Below are positions 6,867-16,692 of a stretch of DNA of 64,000 nucleotides, in pieces; positions within the stretch are counted from its first letter, which is position 1; each line of letters opens with the position of its first letter. The notes beneath the pieces were generated by a model. That model was not told the origin of the DNA. It saw nothing but the letters and a program-made list of their open reading frames with translations, and ran no database searches. Made by a program: the position numbers and the translations under genes. The DNA lies in contig CAKMOD010000032.1 of NCBI GenBank assembly GCA_927910885.1, positions 1 to 64,000 on the forward strand, read 5' to 3'. Source of the stretch: an uncultured Prevotella sp. (lineage in GTDB: Bacteria; Bacteroidota; Bacteroidia; Bacteroidales; Bacteroidaceae).

Positions 6867-9800
6867 ATGCAGAAGATTAAATTCCTCCAACGTGTAATAT
6901 GTGTTCTACTTTTGAACCTTTTATGCTTTGGACCATTAAGTCTCCCCATGTCAGCGCAAGAGCTGAATGGTGCAAAAGTAACTCTCTCTATGCGCGATGC
7001 CACAGTAGAGGATTTCGCTAATGAGGTTGCTAAGCAGACAGGATTGAATGTAAAGTTTGCAGATGAAGATGTGAAGGCACTTAAAGGTGTAACCCTTGAC
7101 GTGCGTGATCAGTCTGTTTCAAGTTTGTTGTTAAGCTTGGCAAACCAGTTCCCACTTTCATACACGGTTGAGGGTAATACCCTGACGCTTGCAAAGAAGG
7201 AAGCTGTACAGCGTAAGGGCGGCGTTCGTGGTCAGGTTACTGATAGTAGCGGTGAGCCAATCATCGGTGCAGTTATCCGTGTGGATGGTGTAAATGGTGG
7301 CTATGTGACCGATATCAATGGTGAATATGAGATTAAGACCGACCTTAAAGAGGTACACATGAATGTGTCATATATCGGTTATAAGACTGTTACTAAGACT
7401 GTAAAGAATGGTGCTACAGCCAATATTACTTTGCGTGAAGACTCAAAGGAAATGCAGGAAGTCGTTGTGACGGGTTATCAGACTAAGAATAAGAATTCGT
7501 TTACAGGTTCTCAGGTTGCCGTAACACGTGATCAGTTGATGAACGTGGGTACAAAGAACGTGCTGCAGAGTATTTCAAGCTTCGTTCCTGGTATGGTTAT
7601 CGCAGATGATAACCTCAAAGGTTCTGACCCTAATAAGGTGGCAGAACTTAATATCCGTGGTCGTGCTACTTTCGAAGGTCAGGCTAACACACCTGTCTAT
7701 GTTGTAGATGGTGCACAGGTAACTGCAGAGTATGTTGCGGACATGGATATGAATGATATCGAGACTGTTACTGTGTTGAAAGATGCTTCTGCGTCTGCTC
7801 TTTATGGTGCGAAGGCTTCTGCTGGTGTTATCGTTATTACAACAAAGACACTGAAGGGTGGTAAGTTGAAGTTGAATTATAGTGGAACAGTACGTTTGTC
7901 AACACCTGATTTGTCCGACTATAACTTGTTGAATGCAAGTCAGAAACTTGAATATGAGCGTCTTGCAGGCTTGTTTACTGATACAAGTCCAGCAACTCAA
8001 TATACACTTGACAAAGATTATGCACGTATATATAATGATGTCCAGAGAGGTGTTGAGACTGACTGGTTGTCTAAGCCGTTGCGTAATGCTATCTCTCAGT
8101 CACATAGTTTGAGTGTTGATGGTGGTGACGACCGTGCAAAGTATAACCTCGGTATTCGTTATGGAAATGACGCTGGTGTTATGAAGGGCTCTGATCGTAC
8201 TCGTATTTCGACTAACTTCCGTCTCTCTTACAATATTGCAGGTAAGTTCTTTGTATCAAACAGTTCGACACTTTCATCTGTGACAAGTAACGTGTCACCT
8301 TATGGTGATTTTTCTGATTGGGTTAAGATGAATCCTTATGAGAATCCATATAACTCTGATGGACAGTTGCGTTCTTCACTCTATCATGACTTGGCGAATC
8401 CATTGTATGATGCTTCGTTGGGTAGTTATAGTAAGTCAAACAACTTCGACTTCCTTAATACGACCAGCGTACAGTTGTGGTTTGGTGAGAAGATTCGTTT
8501 GGATGGAGACTTTACTATAAATCGTAGCAAGCAGGATAGACGTACTTTCACATCTCCTTTTGCTTACAGTGAGATTCGTAATAAGTCGGCTGACCAGCGT
8601 GGTTCATTGACAGATAACTGGGTGAATAGCACAACATTGCAGGGTAAGGCTATGTTGTCATACAATAACTACTTCTTTAAGAAGCTCTTCCTTACTGCAA
8701 TGGGAGGTGGTAGCATTGAGTCTACATCATCAGATGCTGCTGCTTACACCTCAATTGGCTTCTACTCTGATAAGCTCGGACACCCAGCCTTCGCTACATC
8801 ATACGCTGCAACGCGTCCAAGTGGCTCTGATACACAAACAAGAGGTGTAGGTTTCTTCGTTAATGCCAATACAATTTGGGATAACAAGTACTTCCTTGAC
8901 CTTATCTATCGTTATGAGGGTTCATCTCGTTTCGGTAAGAATCAGCGCTTTGCTCCTTTCTGGAGTGTCGGTGGTGGTTGGAACGTTCATAACGAGAAGT
9001 TCATGAAGGGATCACCAGTTTCGCTTTTGAAGCTTCGTGCCAGTGTAGGTTACTTGGGTAATATCAACTTTAACCCATATCAGGCACTGACTACCTATAG
9101 CTATAATAGTTCTTATTTCTATGGTAAGGGTACTGGTGCTACACCAATTACTATTGGTAACCCAGACTTGAAGTGGGAGCGTACGTTGAGTACCAATATC
9201 GGTGTTGACTTCACAGCTTTCCGTGGTCGTGTAGACCTCTCAGCTGATTATTATATCAAGAATACTGATAACCTGCTCTTGGATATTACCAAAGCTCCAT
9301 CAGTAGGTGTAACAACTTCACGTGAGAACATTGGTGAGGTGCAGAACTCAGGTTTTGAACTTCGTCTGCGTACTTTCCCAATTCAGAACAAGGATTGGCA
9401 GTGGTCACTCGGTCTTACATACGCTTATAACAAGAATAAGATTAAGAAGATCAGTAATTCTCTGCGTGAACAGAATGAAAAGAATAAGAACAGTGATGGT
9501 GTTGCACCGCTTCCTATCTATGAGGAGGGTCAGTCTTTGACAGCTTTGAAGGTTGTTCCTTCTGCTGGTATCGACCCAGTAACTGGTCAGGAAATATTCA
9601 TTAAGCGTGATGGTACTTATACCTTCGTTTACGATTCAATGATAAGGTAATCTTCGGTGATACCAATCCTTATGGTACAGGTTCGCTCAACTCTTACCTT
9701 ACCTATAAGCGATTTGCACTGAGCTGTACCTTCCAGTACTCTTTTGGTGGTTCACTTTACAACGAGACATTGGCAACAAAGGTTGAGGGATCAAACCCTA

Positions 9801-10117
9801 AGTACAATGCTGATGAGCGTGTATTGAATGATAGATGGAAGACTCCAGGCACTGTTGCGAAGTATAAGCGTATTGATGATACAACAACTCCGTATCAGAC
9901 ATCACGTTTCGTAGAGAAGAATAACTTCCTGCGTATGAGCAGTCTGTCACTCTCTTATGAGGTTCCTACAACCTTTATTCAGAAGTATGGATTGAAGCGT
10001 ATGTTCTTGGAACTTCTTACCAATGACCTCTTCTACCTGTCAACAGCGAAGAGAGAGCGTGGTTTGAACTATCCATACGACAGAAGCTTTGAATTCTCAT
10101 TACGTTTCTCACTCTAA
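6867..10117 (+). pseudogene. SusC/RagA family TonB-linked outer membrane transporter, frameshifted near residue 924
   Basis: With one base restored this encodes about 1,083 residues. Order: signal peptide ending MSAQ (about residue 32); an STN domain (about 37-95), which is the module that contacts anti-sigma proteins in transducing receptors; a carboxypeptidase-like regulatory domain (about 117-195, VRGQVTDSSGEPIIGAVI); a TonB-dependent plug with EVVVTGYQ and NIRGRATFEG; then a beta-barrel. The frame breaks at 9638-9639: it reads D-S-M-I-R-stop, while restoring one A (TCA AAT GAT AAG) gives D-S-N-D-K-V-I-F-G-D and runs on to the stop at 10117. The barrel end in the second frame is intact (SLRFSL). 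As read, the last 160 residues or so would be lost and the barrel could not close. susD follows 17 nt later. Confidence 0.93.
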
Positions 10118-10134
10118 AACTAAATAGGATAACA

Positions 10135-11592
10135 ATGAAGAAGATAACGAAATATATAGGAATATCTATGGCGCTTGCACTGCTGACATCGTGCAGCGAC
10201 TTCTTAGATGTACAGTCAAAAGGACAGCTAACAGATGACGAGATGTTCACTGATCTTACTGGTTATGAGGATGCTATGTTTGGTATCTACGGTAAGTTGG
10301 CTTCATCCAATCTCTATGGTAGTAACCTTTCATGGGGTATGGTGGATGAGTTAGGACAGCAGTTCGGTTATGACAACACACAAGATGTTAGTTATTATCT
10401 TAACCGCTATCAATATACTAATCAGCAAGCACGTAACATCGTAGATGCTGTATGGAACAATATGTACAACAACATTTCTAATGTTAACAATGTGTTGAAG
10501 CATATTAATGATATTAGTGCGGGTACACAAGAACGTAAGATGATTCATGGTGAGGCTTTGGGTTTGCGTGCCTTTATGCATTTCGACCTCGCTCGCCTCT
10601 ATTGTACAGACTATACACGTAGTGACGCAAGCACTCTTGGACTGCCATACGCAACAGAGTTCAATTTGAAGAACCGCCCACGTTACACCTTGCAGGCAAC
10701 ATTCAACCTTATTCTTAAGGACTTGAATCAGGCTGATTCATTGTTGACTGATGACAATGATGTTACATACGATAATACTTTCGTACGTGATTACAGTAAG
10801 GGTCGTGTGATACTTTTCAACAAGTATGCTGTAAAGGCTACTAAAGCTCGTGTCTACTACGCTATGGGTAAGTACACAGAAGCAGCAAAGTATGCTCGTG
10901 AAGTCATCAATGCAACACAGAACTTTAAGTTGAATACAAGTACATCACTTGATTCTGTGATGCGTTTCCCTGCAAGTAAGGAGATGATTTTCGGAGTTTA
11001 TGCAGCCGACCGTTCAACGTCAATTCGTACAGCGTTCTTGCGCTCTACTGGTTTTGGATCGTTTGTTGAGGGTCGTCGTGATACACGTAGTCTCTATGAG
11101 ACCGACCTCTTTACAGCGCTTAGCTCTGACCTCCGTTTTACCTCTTTCTTTAGAGAGAATACATCAGGTTCAACCTCATCTTTCAGCTTTATCCGTTTGA
11201 TTCAGAATGATGCTGAGGCTACAAGAGGTGTATTGAAAGGCTTTGTGTTAATCAGTTTGCCAGAGATGTATTACATCTTGAGCGAAAGTCTTTATGACTC
11301 AAACCAGACAGAGGCAATCAATCTGCTCAATCAGGTAAGAAAGAGTAGGGGATTGGGTGATGTTGATGCAACTAAGGTGGCTACACGTTCTCTCTTCGAG
11401 CAGGAGATGATGCGTGAACGTATGCGTGAGTTCCCTGGTATGGGACAGACATTCTATGCGTTGAAGCACTACAACCGTAGTTTCACAGACTTTAGAAATA
11501 TTGACACGTATCAGCCTTCTGATGCTATCTTCAACCTCCCTTGGCCAGAGAGAGAGAAGGAGTATGGTGATCAGGCGGTACACAACGAATAG
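10135..11592 (+). CDS. SusD/RagB family nutrient-binding outer membrane lipoprotein
   Basis: This is a 485-residue surface lipoprotein that caps a SusC transporter and helps ligand capture. It has a lipoprotein signal with the lipidated Cys at residue 20 (LLTSCSDFLD), the DFLDVQSKG start typical of SusD, TPR-type helices in the middle, and the conserved C-terminal part (INLLNQVRKSRGL...FEQEMMRERMREF). It is paired with the SusC 17 nt upstream. The presence of proteases rather than glycoside hydrolases downstream suggests a peptide ligand, by analogy with RagAB; this is inference. Confidence 0.95.
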   Translation: MKKITKYIGISMALALLTSCSDFLDVQSKGQLTDDEMFTDLTGYEDAMFGIYGKLASSNLYGSNLSWGMVDELGQQFGYDNTQDVSYYLNRYQYTNQQARNIVDAVWNNMYNNISNVNNVLKHINDISAGTQERKMIHGEALGLRAFMHFDLARLYCTDYTRSDASTLGLPYATEFNLKNRPRYTLQATFNLILKDLNQADSLLTDDNDVTYDNTFVRDYSKGRVILFNKYAVKATKARVYYAMGKYTEAAKYAREVINATQNFKLNTSTSLDSVMRFPASKEMIFGVYAADRSTSIRTAFLRSTGFGSFVEGRRDTRSLYETDLFTALSSDLRFTSFFRENTSGSTSSFSFIRLIQNDAEATRGVLKGFVLISLPEMYYILSESLYDSNQTEAINLLNQVRKSRGLGDVDATKVATRSLFEQEMMRERMREFPGMGQTFYALKHYNRSFTDFRNIDTYQPSDAIFNLPWPEREKEYGDQAVHNE

Positions 11593-11781
11593 TTCATATC
11601 AAAGAGTCAGTTTGGTTTAGCACTGCTAAATGAAAAGAACAAGACAACTTGTAGAAAGCATTCAGCATAGCTAAATCACTGACTTGAATGTATAAAAGAA
11701 GAGTTATAAACATAAAAACGAATATTGTAATCCGATAAAACTTAAAAAGTATAGGCTTTCAAATGGGCTGATTAATATGCA

Positions 11782-11838
11782 GCACCATTGGTGCTAACCA
11801 AGAGCACCATGTGTGTTAGGCCTTAGCACCACATGTGC
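11782..11838. repeat. 22-bp dyad array (family 1), cluster B
   Basis: Dyads start at 11782 (GCACCATTGGTGC), 11804 (GCACCATGTGTGT) and 11826 (GCACCACATGTGC), again exactly 22 bp apart. It lies within the 361-nt gap between susD and the DUF4843 gene, inside an otherwise same-strand locus. The rest of that gap shows no gene or clear promoter. Confidence 0.83.
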
Positions 11839-11959
11839 TCGACCTTAACATATCGGTAAAACATAGAAAGTTAAGTTTCTAATAAGCCTATATAATAAGA
11901 GAAGAAAGGCAAACCTACAAGGGAGGTGCTTATCGGATAACACTAAAAAACAAATGATT

Positions 11960-12667
11960 ATGTATAAATCAATCATAAACTTCTTCGCTATCGGTGTCGT
12001 TGCACTGTCGTTGACAGCGTGTTCAAACGATGAATACAAAGGCGAATATTCAAAGGATGGTACTTATGAAGGAGGAAATCAGGTTTATTTCGACCTCACA
12101 AATGCTTCTGACACATTATATAACTATTCGTTCGGAACACAGCCTGTCAGCGTGACTACTGATACTGTTACAGTAAAAGTAAAACTTGCTGGAGTAAGAA
12201 AGTCACAGGAACAGCATTATAAGGTTGTTGTTGATCCAAGCAGTTCTGCGAAGTCTGGTGTACACTTTGAGGCAATTAATAGTGATCAAGTAATTCCAGC
12301 TGATAGCCTTGCATCAAGTTTTCGTGTAGTACTCTTGCGTCAGAATCTTAGTGATACAAAGAATGATAGTATTCGACTTGTTCTGCGTTTAGAGGCAACA
12401 GACGACCTCGGTGTTCGTTTCCCTAATGCAATTAAGAGAACGATTACGTTTGACAACGTACTTGAGAAGCCTTATTGGTGGGATAATCCTACGCTTCAGG
12501 CTATGGGTCTTCCAGCTTATACACCAGCTAAGTTCCGTTATCTCTTAAGCTTGTATAACTCAGATTTAAGTGAACTTGAGTCAGCAATACGTAACAACAG
12601 AAAGTGGACACAGCTCTATCGAAATATTCAGAAGCTGAAGGCTTACTTTGCTGCTAATCCAGAGTAG
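11960..12667 (+). CDS. DUF4843 domain lipoprotein of a SusC/D locus
   Basis: This is a lipoprotein of about 235 residues. The signal runs MYKSIINFF...LSLTACSND, with the lipidated Cys near residue 21. The body looks like the DUF4843 family found beside SusC/SusD pairs: GGNQVYFDL, then FGTQPVSVTTDTVTVKVKLAG, HYKVVVDP, GVHFE and a strand-rich Calx-beta-like pattern. Such proteins are presumed accessory surface binders; no direct function is known. ATG 11954 would add Met-Ile. The PKD-like gene follows after 41 nt. Confidence 0.82.
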   Translation: MYKSIINFFAIGVVALSLTACSNDEYKGEYSKDGTYEGGNQVYFDLTNASDTLYNYSFGTQPVSVTTDTVTVKVKLAGVRKSQEQHYKVVVDPSSSAKSGVHFEAINSDQVIPADSLASSFRVVLLRQNLSDTKNDSIRLVLRLEATDDLGVRFPNAIKRTITFDNVLEKPYWWDNPTLQAMGLPAYTPAKFRYLLSLYNSDLSELESAIRNNRKWTQLYRNIQKLKAYFAANPE

Positions 12668-12708
12668 TCAGGTTCATAGGCATAACCATTAATATAATTG
12701 CACGAATT

Positions 12709-14136
12709 ATGGTAAAGAAATATTTATATATCTTAGCTGCTACAGCTCTTACCTTCTCTTCTTGTATTAAGGATGATTCAACAGAAGGAGGCGATGGAGT
12801 ATCTGTTATCAGCTTGCAGACACCTCTGAACAGTAGCTACACGCTCAATCAGGGTGATACATTGAAGATTACTCCTACAGTATTGCAGAGCAATGGAAAG
12901 CAGAAACTCACTTACGAATGGGAGATTAATCATAAGTTGGTTTCAAGTGATACTGCACTTGTTTATCCTATTCAGAGTTCTGGTACCTATACTGGACGCC
13001 TTCGTCTAAGCAATGGTCAGAATATTCAGATTTATGAGTTTAATGTGAACGTTGAGTATGCTTATACAAAGGGTGTTTATCTCTTGGCTGAAAACAACAG
13101 TAAGGCAATCCTTTCATACGTACCAACAGAGGATGTTGATAAGAGCTTCCATCTTGACATATTGGCTCCAAACAACCCTAACATTAACTTTGGAACACCT
13201 TGCTCAATGGCATGGAACAAGACTATCGGTGGTCAGGCAAACAATGTTCTCATTATTGCAGCAGGTAATCCATCAACACTTTATCAGCTTGATGGCTATG
13301 AGATGTTGTCACTCTTCCAGACTCCAGTTGGTGCGAAGGTGATACAGGTAGAGGCAAACTCTGATCCAGGTTCGCCAAAGACAATGGCTATCACAAAGAA
13401 TAACTTGTATTCATTGGGCTTGAACTCAACTAATTTGATTTCACAGACTTCACGTTTCACAAGTTCTACTGGTGGTTCAGTTACATTTGCAAACCGCATG
13501 ACTCCATGGTGGAGAGACGACCTCTTCTATGCACATGGCGATGCTTACTTTGACAATGCACATGGTTCTCTGTTGGCAATGGCTATTGAGAATACATCTG
13601 TTCCGGCAGAAATCTTGAAGGGAACCTTCACAGGTGATACATTGGTAGGTATGGGTAGTGTTAACAAGCAGCGTAACCTTGCGTTGATTACTAATCAGAC
13701 AAGCACTGGTACGTTCTACTTTACATATATCTTCCCAGGCTACTACTCTTCAACAGCGGATAAGAGAATTGCAGCTAATGTACTTTATCGTGTTGCAATG
13801 CCTTCTACCTCTGGTATCGCTAATGGCTCTGTAGTACGCTCTGCTCGCAGCAAGAACATTGTTTATTACACCAATGGAAATGCTGTCTATGCACATAACG
13901 TACTTGCAAATAGCAACTTCCCAACTGCAGCACTGTTCACAGTGGGTAACAGTTCTGAGACAATTGTCGATATGGCATTCTCTGATGATGATAATCTCAT
14001 TTATGTTGCTACAAATGATGCTTCGGCTTCTATGCCAGGTAGTCTTTACTGTTACGACACACAGACTAACACATTGCGTTGGTCTAAGCAGAACATTACA
14101 GGTCGAATTGTGAAGGCATTATTCAGAAATAAATAA
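12709..14136 (+). CDS. PKD-like family surface lipoprotein
   Basis: This is a 475-residue lipoprotein with signal MVKKYLYIL...TFSSC, Cys19. Residues about 32-115 form an Ig/PKD-like domain (LKITPTVLQSNGKQKLTYEWEIN...GTYTGRLRLSNG), and the rest looks like a repeated-strand, propeller-like region (GVYLLAENN, GSLYCYDTQTNTLRWSKQ). It matches the PKD-like family lipoproteins encoded between DUF4843 proteins and DUF5117 metalloproteases in Bacteroidota. It is probably cell-surface ligand recognition for the neighbouring transporter and proteases. The first metalloprotease-family gene starts 6 nt after its stop. Confidence 0.8.
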   Translation: MVKKYLYILAATALTFSSCIKDDSTEGGDGVSVISLQTPLNSSYTLNQGDTLKITPTVLQSNGKQKLTYEWEINHKLVSSDTALVYPIQSSGTYTGRLRLSNGQNIQIYEFNVNVEYAYTKGVYLLAENNSKAILSYVPTEDVDKSFHLDILAPNNPNINFGTPCSMAWNKTIGGQANNVLIIAAGNPSTLYQLDGYEMLSLFQTPVGAKVIQVEANSDPGSPKTMAITKNNLYSLGLNSTNLISQTSRFTSSTGGSVTFANRMTPWWRDDLFYAHGDAYFDNAHGSLLAMAIENTSVPAEILKGTFTGDTLVGMGSVNKQRNLALITNQTSTGTFYFTYIFPGYYSSTADKRIAANVLYRVAMPSTSGIANGSVVRSARSKNIVYYTNGNAVYAHNVLANSNFPTAALFTVGNSSETIVDMAFSDDDNLIYVATNDASASMPGSLYCYDTQTNTLRWSKQNITGRIVKALFRNK

Positions 14137-14142
14137 CATACA

Positions 14143-16692
14143 ATGATAAGAATGAATTTCTCATTTAAGAACTCTGTACTTGGAGGGGCATTATTGCTCC
14201 TCCTTGTATTGCAAAGTACTGTTGCAAAAGCTGATGATGACAAGTCAAAGTCTAAACCAAAGAAGGAGACGAAATATGACCGCCTCTTCAAGGATAGAAA
14301 GACAGAGACTGCACGCAGTAAGTTTATTACTGTTCATAAGCTTGACAACAAGATTTATTTTGAGTTGCCACGTACTTTGTTGAAGAAGCAAATGATGCTT
14401 GGTGGAGCGATTACTTCAACCACTGATGCATCTACAGTTACTGTTGGTTCAACAAGTTCTAATCCTGTATTGTTCTATTTTGACATACAGGATAGCTCTG
14501 TGGTGATGAAGACGCCTAACAATGTTCTCTTCAAGGAGAATGCAAACTCTGCAGACCTTGATGCAGCATTGGCTCTGAACTATCGTGATGGTATTTGGCA
14601 GGGCTTTAACATTATGGCTTACAACAACGACAGCTCTGCAGTTGTCTTTGATGTAACCTCTTTGTTAGGAAAGCCAACTAACCTCATTTCTGTTATGCCT
14701 ACAAAGAATGGTAACTATAGCATCAAGGCTACTCCAAAGCCTGAACTTTCGTTCATTCGTGGCATAAAGAGTTTTGATACAAACGTTATTGTTAATAATG
14801 ACTTCACTTATGGTGTGTCTACTTCTTTGATGTCTATGCCTATCGGTGGAGAGCGTCCTACAACTGTTGGCGTTAGTTATAGTGTAGCGCTTGTGTCAGA
14901 GTCTGCAATGCGTCCACGTATTATGGACTCACGCATCGGTGTGAATTATTCTGCTCGTTTGGGTATACCACAGGAGGGAGCTGGTACAAAGCGTATCTTC
15001 TTCTCTCATCGTTGGAATCTTGTACCAAAGGATAAGAAGGCTTATGCTAAGGGTAAGTTGACTCAGCCTGCTAATCCTATTCGTTTCTATTTGGATGATA
15101 CCTTCCCTGAGGCATGGAAACAGCCAATCCGTGAGGGTGTTCTTGAGTGGAACAAGGCTTTTGAAAAGATAGGTTTTAAGAATGCTATTGAAGTTGTTGA
15201 CTTCCCACAGAAGCAGAGCGATTTCGACCCAGACAACATTCAGTATTCTTGTATTCGCTATATACCAAGTGGTTCTTCATCTGCTCCAAAGAGTGATATC
15301 CATGTCAATCCTAATACAGGTGAGATCATGGCTGCTTCTATGTTCATTTATTCTGATGTAGAGAAGTTGTTACATAAGTGGCGTTTGATAGAAACAGGTG
15401 CTGTTGACCCATCAGTACGTAGCAACCGTTTGTCTGCTGCAAAGTTTGCTGAGGGCTTGAAGATGTTGGTTACAAAGGAAACAGGTAGTATGTTAGGACT
15501 CTTGGATAACCTTGGTGCTTCAGCTACTTATTCTACTGACTCTTTGCGTAATGCACGTTTTACCACAACAATGGGACTTGCTCCTTCTGTTATGGATGAT
15601 GTTCATTACAATTATGTTGCACAGCCAGCAGATAATGGTGTACGCCTTGCTCCAACAGGACTTGGTATGTACGACTACTTCACAATAGACTGGAACTATC
15701 GTTATTTTGATACCGATAATGTTTCTATTAATGATGAGAAGAATACACTTGAGGCATTTGTTGATAAGAAGGTAACAAACCCACGTCTTCGTTATTATGC
15801 TGAGCGCAATTCTAAGTGGGACCCACGCCTTGTAGCTGGTGCACTTGGTAACGATATGATTGCGAGTGCAAACCTTGCAAATAAGAACTATACTATTGTT
15901 GAGAACAATCTCTCTAAGTGGATTAAGAACGATGAGGACACTCGTATCAAGGAGCAATTGTATCTTCAGATCTCACAGAATCGTTACGCTTTGTTCAAGC
16001 AGGTGTTGAGTAATGTTGGTGGTATGTACCTCAACAACATGAAGATATCAGCAAAAGTTCCACAGTATCAGGTTGTTTCTAAGGAACTTCAGCGTCGTTC
16101 TCTCTTGTGGTGTTTGCAGGAGGCGATGAGTTTCAAGAAGTATGCTAACCGTGACTTCGAGCGTAAGGGTTACTTGGCAGTGAGCTATTATGACCAGAGT
16201 TTGGAGTTTATGGGTTATGATTTGATGGCAGCACGTATGCGTGTAGCGATCACTTCTTACTTGAATCCAAACAGTTACACACAGAAGGAGTTCTTTGATG
16301 ATATGTATAATACACTCTTCAAGAGTGTTGCAGAGATGCGTGCACCTTCTCAGGGCGAGCGTGTTTTACAGCGTGCATTCATGAGTCAGGCACAGAGTGT
16401 TGTTTCTAAGGCTACGGGTAACGGTGGTTCTGGCGGTGGCTCTGGTTCAAGTATGGCTTTGAAGGGTGACGACCTCGGTGCTACTCCAGGCTTTGGTGAC
16501 CCAACTCAGAATCTTGCTCCAACTGTTGATATCACACTCGCAGACAATTCAGAGCTTTACTTCTACAACTGTCTTTTGAAGTTGAGAACTGCTTTGGAGA
16601 AGTGTTTGAAGGCTAACTTGCCGCTTGAAGCGCGTACACACTACGAGATGATGCTCTTCAAAATCAATAAGATAATGGAGGTGAAGAAATGA
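14143..16692 (+). CDS. Zinc-metalloprotease family protein (DUF5117/DUF5118) with a lost active site
   Basis: This is an 849-residue secreted protein (signal peptide about 1-30, ending VAKADDDK) of the same family and layout as the next gene: DUF5118-like N-terminus, DUF5117, a metzincin-like region, then a helical C-terminus. Where the partner has HEVGHTLGLMH, this protein reads KETGSMLGLLD: residues 445, 449 and 455, the three zinc ligands, are Lys, Ser and Asp. The general base Glu446 remains, as does the Met-turn area (SVMDDVHYNYVAQ). It should therefore not bind catalytic zinc. The C-terminus has a GGSGGGSGSS linker near residue 765. It starts 6 nt after the PKD gene, and its stop overlaps the next ATG. 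Confidence 0.88.
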   Translation: MIRMNFSFKNSVLGGALLLLLVLQSTVAKADDDKSKSKPKKETKYDRLFKDRKTETARSKFITVHKLDNKIYFELPRTLLKKQMMLGGAITSTTDASTVTVGSTSSNPVLFYFDIQDSSVVMKTPNNVLFKENANSADLDAALALNYRDGIWQGFNIMAYNNDSSAVVFDVTSLLGKPTNLISVMPTKNGNYSIKATPKPELSFIRGIKSFDTNVIVNNDFTYGVSTSLMSMPIGGERPTTVGVSYSVALVSESAMRPRIMDSRIGVNYSARLGIPQEGAGTKRIFFSHRWNLVPKDKKAYAKGKLTQPANPIRFYLDDTFPEAWKQPIREGVLEWNKAFEKIGFKNAIEVVDFPQKQSDFDPDNIQYSCIRYIPSGSSSAPKSDIHVNPNTGEIMAASMFIYSDVEKLLHKWRLIETGAVDPSVRSNRLSAAKFAEGLKMLVTKETGSMLGLLDNLGASATYSTDSLRNARFTTTMGLAPSVMDDVHYNYVAQPADNGVRLAPTGLGMYDYFTIDWNYRYFDTDNVSINDEKNTLEAFVDKKVTNPRLRYYAERNSKWDPRLVAGALGNDMIASANLANKNYTIVENNLSKWIKNDEDTRIKEQLYLQISQNRYALFKQVLSNVGGMYLNNMKISAKVPQYQVVSKELQRRSLLWCLQEAMSFKKYANRDFERKGYLAVSYYDQSLEFMGYDLMAARMRVAITSYLNPNSYTQKEFFDDMYNTLFKSVAEMRAPSQGERVLQRAFMSQAQSVVSKATGNGGSGGGSGSSMALKGDDLGATPGFGDPTQNLAPTVDITLADNSELYFYNCLLKLRTALEKCLKANLPLEARTHYEMMLFKINKIMEVKK

